This document shows positions 61,089 to 64,000 of a stretch of DNA of 64,000 nucleotides, in pieces; position 1 is the stretch's first letter; every line of letters begins with the position of its first letter. A program made the translations under genes and the position numbers. Where the stretch lies: NCBI RefSeq assembly GCF_026341815.1, contig NZ_JAPENX010000001.1, positions 1,178,001 to 1,242,000 of the forward strand, read 5' to 3'. This DNA is from Streptomyces sp. NBC_00572. Lineage in GTDB: Bacteria; Actinomycetota; Actinomycetes; Streptomycetales; Streptomycetaceae. The notes below the pieces were generated by a model, which saw only the letters and a list, made by a program, of their open reading frames with translations, made no database searches and was not told the origin of the DNA.

Positions 61089-63275
61089 TTACGGGGCGCT
61101 CAGGCCCAGCGTGTACGCGCCGGAGCCGTCGTACGCGTGGACCAGGTACCGGTAGTAGCCCGCGGTGCCGTAGTAGCTGGTGTCCTCATCGGCCGTCTCG
61201 GTGCCGCCGACGGCCACGTCCACCCAGCCCGAACCGTTCCACTTCTGCAGGTACAGGTCGAAGTCGGTGCCGGCCGGGCCGCGCAGGCAGCCCACGTGGG
61301 TGCCGGAGGTCGCCGAGTAGTAGTACGAGCCGTCCGGCTGGACCCCGGCCTGGCCGGAGGTCAGGCTGCCCTGGTAGCTGTACTCGGTGTTGTCACAGCC
61401 GGTGGGCGGGGTCGTGGTGCCGACCGACAGCTGGTAGGTGACGGTGTGGGTGGCCGAGCCCGTACCGGTGACGGTGATCGGGTAGGTGCCGTTGGCCGTG
61501 CCCGCCGCGACCTGCACGGTCATCGTGGACGAGTTGCCGGAGGTCACCGACGCCGGGCTGAAGGAGACCGTGACACCGCTCGGGGCGCCGCTCGCGGAGA
61601 GCTGGACGGTCTGCGCGCTGCCGCCGGTGGTGCTGGTGTTCACCGTGGAGGTGACGGAGGCACCGGCCTGGACCGAGCCCGAGGACGGGTTCAGGGCGAG
61701 CGAGAAGTCCGGGGTGGTGGTGCCGCCGCAGTCGGTCTCACCGGACTGGGCGGGGACGCCGATCGCGTTCCAGGCCGCCTTCACCGCGTTGCACTCGACG
61801 CTGCCGTAGGTGTTCTTGGCGCTGGTCAGGGTCGCCTTGCGGGCGGCGAGGTGGTTCCAGGAGGAGGTCTTCATCAGCAGGGCGCCCATGAAGACCTTGC
61901 CGGCCTTCTGGATGCCGATGCCGGTCACGGAGGACGGACCACCGGAACATATGGGGCTGTTGGGCTTGCCACCGCCCGGGTTGGAGCCCTCGGCGAGCAG
62001 GTAGAACCAGTGGTTCTGCGGTCCGGCCGCCGCGTGCACCTCGGTGCCCGAGCTCAACTGGGGGTAGCAGTTGGGGTCGTTGCCGACGAGTGAGGGGTTG
62101 TACATGTTCCGGATCGGCTTGCCGTCGCCGAAGAAGTTGACCTTCTCGCCGACCGTGTAGTCCGGGGTGTCGTTCGGGTTGTTGGCGTAGTGCTCGGTGA
62201 GCGCCCCGAAGATGTCGCCGGTGGACTCGTTGAGCCCGCCGTTCTCGTTGGAGGAGCCCGAGCTGCCCGGGGTCCGGTCGAAGATCTCGTGGCCGTACTC
62301 GTGCGCCACGACGTCGATGCCGGTGAGCTGGTTCGAGCCGGTCTGGGCCCGCCCGTAGGTCGTCTTCGTGCCGTCGTAGTACGCGTTGACCTCGGAGAGT
62401 CCGGCGCGGGCCGGGACCATGCCGCCCTGACCGTTCTGGCCGTTGTAGCCGAACCACTCCTTGAGCATGGAGTGTTCCTTCTGCGCCGCGTACATGATGT
62501 CGACGCAGGCGGTCACCAGGTCGTTGGCGCCGTTGTTGCCCCAGGGCGAGGAGCCCGTGTACGCGCTGCCGTTCTGGCCGCCGCACTTGAAGCCGCCGCG
62601 GCTGGTGTCGGTCATGGAGCTCGCGGCGGTGTCGATGGTGACGTTGCCGTTGTGGTAGCCACGGCCGTCGGCGTGCAGGATCTTGTCGGTGGCCCGGGCC
62701 ACCGATCCGGTGCGTGCGTCGACGTAGGTGTCGAGGGAGCTCGGAGCGTCCTGCGCGGTCCGGCCGATGACCAGGGTGTGCCAGGTCAGGACGGCCTTGC
62801 CGCCCTTGAGGAGCACGGTCAGCTCGGGGGCGCTCGCGCTCTCGACCGAGGCCAGCTGCTTGCGGGCGGTGGCGAGCGCCGAGGCGGCGGCCACCTTGGC
62901 CTTGGTGGAGATCCTGATGGCGGGCGCCGGGGCGCCGGTGACCTCACGGACCTTGCCGGAGCTGTCGGAGACCACGACGGCGTCGCCGCCGACGACCGGC
63001 AGGCCGCGGTAGGTGCGCTCGTAGGAGGCGTAGTACAGGCCGTTCGTCCAGGGGGTGACGGACGTCCGGACGAGGTCCTCGTCGGCGCCGTGCCGCAGCT
63101 CGTCGAGGCCGCTGGCCGCGGCGCCGTCGGCGGCGGCGAGCGCGAGGGACTTGCCGTGGCCCGGGGGTACGGGCTGTGCCTGCGGGGCCGCGGTGGCGGT
63201 ACCGGCGAGGGCGGTCGCGAGGCTCGCCGAGAGCGCCAGGGCGGCCACGGCCGCCGTGATTCTGCTGGGGTGCAA
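61089..63275 (-). CDS. M4 family (thermolysin-like) metalloprotease, secreted
   Basis: 728 residues. Signal peptide (ALALSASLATALAGTATAA), FTP/PepSY propeptide (about 45-200), M4 catalytic domain (about 210-500) with zinc site HEYGH (H325, E326, H329) and GGLNESTGD (third ligand Glu), then an Ig/fn3-like domain (about 510-605) and a C-terminal PPC domain with YSYQGSLTSGQ...YYYSATSGTHV and DLYLQKWNGSGWVDVA. It is an extracellular zinc endopeptidase, activated by removal of the propeptide. The start is a TTG at 63275 behind CGGAGCAG. Divergent from a LysR gene. Confidence 0.93.
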   Translation of the reverse strand: MHPSRITAAVAALALSASLATALAGTATAAPQAQPVPPGHGKSLALAAADGAAASGLDELRHGADEDLVRTSVTPWTNGLYYASYERTYRGLPVVGGDAVVVSDSSGKVREVTGAPAPAIRISTKAKVAAASALATARKQLASVESASAPELTVLLKGGKAVLTWHTLVIGRTAQDAPSSLDTYVDARTGSVARATDKILHADGRGYHNGNVTIDTAASSMTDTSRGGFKCGGQNGSAYTGSSPWGNNGANDLVTACVDIMYAAQKEHSMLKEWFGYNGQNGQGGMVPARAGLSEVNAYYDGTKTTYGRAQTGSNQLTGIDVVAHEYGHEIFDRTPGSSGSSNENGGLNESTGDIFGALTEHYANNPNDTPDYTVGEKVNFFGDGKPIRNMYNPSLVGNDPNCYPQLSSGTEVHAAAGPQNHWFYLLAEGSNPGGGKPNSPICSGGPSSVTGIGIQKAGKVFMGALLMKTSSWNHLAARKATLTSAKNTYGSVECNAVKAAWNAIGVPAQSGETDCGGTTTPDFSLALNPSSGSVQAGASVTSTVNTSTTGGSAQTVQLSASGAPSGVTVSFSPASVTSGNSSTMTVQVAAGTANGTYPITVTGTGSATHTVTYQLSVGTTTPPTGCDNTEYSYQGSLTSGQAGVQPDGSYYYSATSGTHVGCLRGPAGTDFDLYLQKWNGSGWVDVAVGGTETADEDTSYYGTAGYYRYLVHAYDGSGAYTLGLSAP

Positions 63276-63421
63276 CGTCTGCTCCGATCGGGGTGGGATC
63301 GTCGTGGGGGAGACGGATCGTCGCGCCGAGTATGGGCGTGGACATGGCCAGTTCGGGACATCTCATCCGGCATAAGACGCGGGTTATGGTGCGGCCGCGC
63401 GGTGCTGCGTACGCTGCTGAA

Positions 63422-64000
63422 ATGCAGCTGGAGTTGAGGCATCTCGAAGCCGTCTGCCGGATAGCGGAAGCGGGCAGTCTGGGGCGCGCGGCCGGGCGGC
63501 TCGGGGTCTCGCAACCGGCGCTCTCCGCGCAGCTCCGGCGCATCGAACGGGTCGCCGGCGGGGAGCTGTTCACCCGTGGCCGACGCGGTGTGGAGCCCAC
63601 TCCGCTGGGCGAGTTCGTGCTCTCCAAGGCCCGGCTCGTGCTCGGCGAGATGGACGCCCTCTCCGCCGGGGCGCGGGCCGTCGCCCCCGGCTCCCCGCTG
63701 CGCCTCGGCTGCATCCTGCTCGTCCTGGTCGACGGGCTGCTCGGGCAGCTGGAGCGGGTGATGGCGGGTCAGGACATCTCGGTGACCGTGGAGCACTCGG
63801 CGACCACGCTGACCCGGCAACTCGGCGCGGGACGGTACGACGCCGTGCTGTACGGGGAGGTCAACGAGCACGAGGTGGCCCTGCCGGAGGGCACCACCGC
63901 CAGGACCCTGGTCCCCAAGGAGCCCTTCTGCGTGCGCCTTTCCGCCGCGCACCCGCTCGCCGGGAAGGAGCGGATCGCCCTGGCCGAGCTGGCCGGCGAG
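63422..64000 (+). CDS. LysR family transcriptional regulator (3' end outside window)
   Basis: 193 residues visible. HTH with LEAVCRIAEAGSLGRAAGRLGVSQPALSAQLRRIE, written across the usual two helices, then TPLGEFVLSKAR and the start of the effector domain (LGCILLVLVDGLL...). No stop before the edge. No Shine-Dalgarno; TACGCT (63410-63415) ends 6 nt before the ATG, so it is probably leaderless. Divergent from the M4 protease, 146 bases apart, so it may regulate protease secretion. Confidence 0.88.
   Translation, partial: MQLELRHLEAVCRIAEAGSLGRAAGRLGVSQPALSAQLRRIERVAGGELFTRGRRGVEPTPLGEFVLSKARLVLGEMDALSAGARAVAPGSPLRLGCILLVLVDGLLGQLERVMAGQDISVTVEHSATTLTRQLGAGRYDAVLYGEVNEHEVALPEGTTARTLVPKEPFCVRLSAAHPLAGKERIALAELAGE

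Overview
The window is a high-GC actinobacterial chromosome segment and almost certainly comes from a Streptomyces. Codon third positions are nearly all G or C, GTG starts are common, and many genes appear leaderless. The gene order TerD - AhpE-like peroxiredoxin - DUF3052 - AceE and, further right, FasR - FabD - FabH - AcpP - FabF is the core order I know from Streptomyces coelicolor. No species can be named from the sequence alone.

Left part (1-11.8 kb): a truncated membrane-anchored peptidoglycan-binding protein, a HAD phosphatase, a secreted HNH nuclease, a DoxX protein behind an iron-box-like operator, DedA, DUF2277, a GntR/UTRA regulator, an MBL-fold hydrolase, a secreted lamin-tail protein and DUF4231. 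Next to a tRNA-Val(UAC) lies the decayed C-terminus of a tyrosine recombinase, an old integration scar. A DUF4097 lipoprotein, a coiled-coil membrane protein and an FmdB zinc ribbon follow.

Ter region (11.8-21.2 kb): a HAD phosphatase, a phosphoribosyltransferase/TRSP-StiP/PELOTA fusion and a CitE-like lyase form one operon. It is divergent from a TerD with a long low-complexity tail, and is followed by a TerA-like protein, a DUF475/TerC-like membrane protein and two canonical TerD proteins. This is the Ter-associated module predicted in the literature to make a nucleoside-like metabolite. Here two usually separate genes are joined in frame while the inner gene keeps its own Shine-Dalgarno.

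Middle (21.3-38.6 kb): peroxiredoxin, DUF3052, the homodimeric pyruvate dehydrogenase E1, a 6-TM potassium channel, an I36-type inhibitor, a 14-TM efflux pump with divergent TetR, two DUF1023 alpha/beta hydrolases, DUF4429, a NarL-type two-component system, an acyltransferase, and an AKR/MerR pair divergent from a serine hydrolase. The two-component operon and the hydrolase-acyltransferase operon share a gap-free 41-bp promoter element (32/41 identical) at the same distance from their -10 boxes, suggesting one regulon.

Right part (38.6-64 kb): an OmpR-type RR/HK/GerMN-lipoprotein operon, a FemX-MurJ cell-wall pair, an L,D-transpeptidase, pirin, the FasR/FabD/FabH/AcpP/FabF fatty-acid synthesis cluster, a beta-propeller membrane protein, DUF3145, a GDSL lipoprotein, a GH3 beta-glucosidase with divergent TetR, a strange tRNA-like element with D and T arms but no normal anticodon loop, a dehydrogenase/LysR/nitrilase group, an M4 metalloprotease and a LysR gene cut by the window edge. 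Starts are inferred from Shine-Dalgarno sequences, -10 boxes and family N-termini; nothing was checked by database search.
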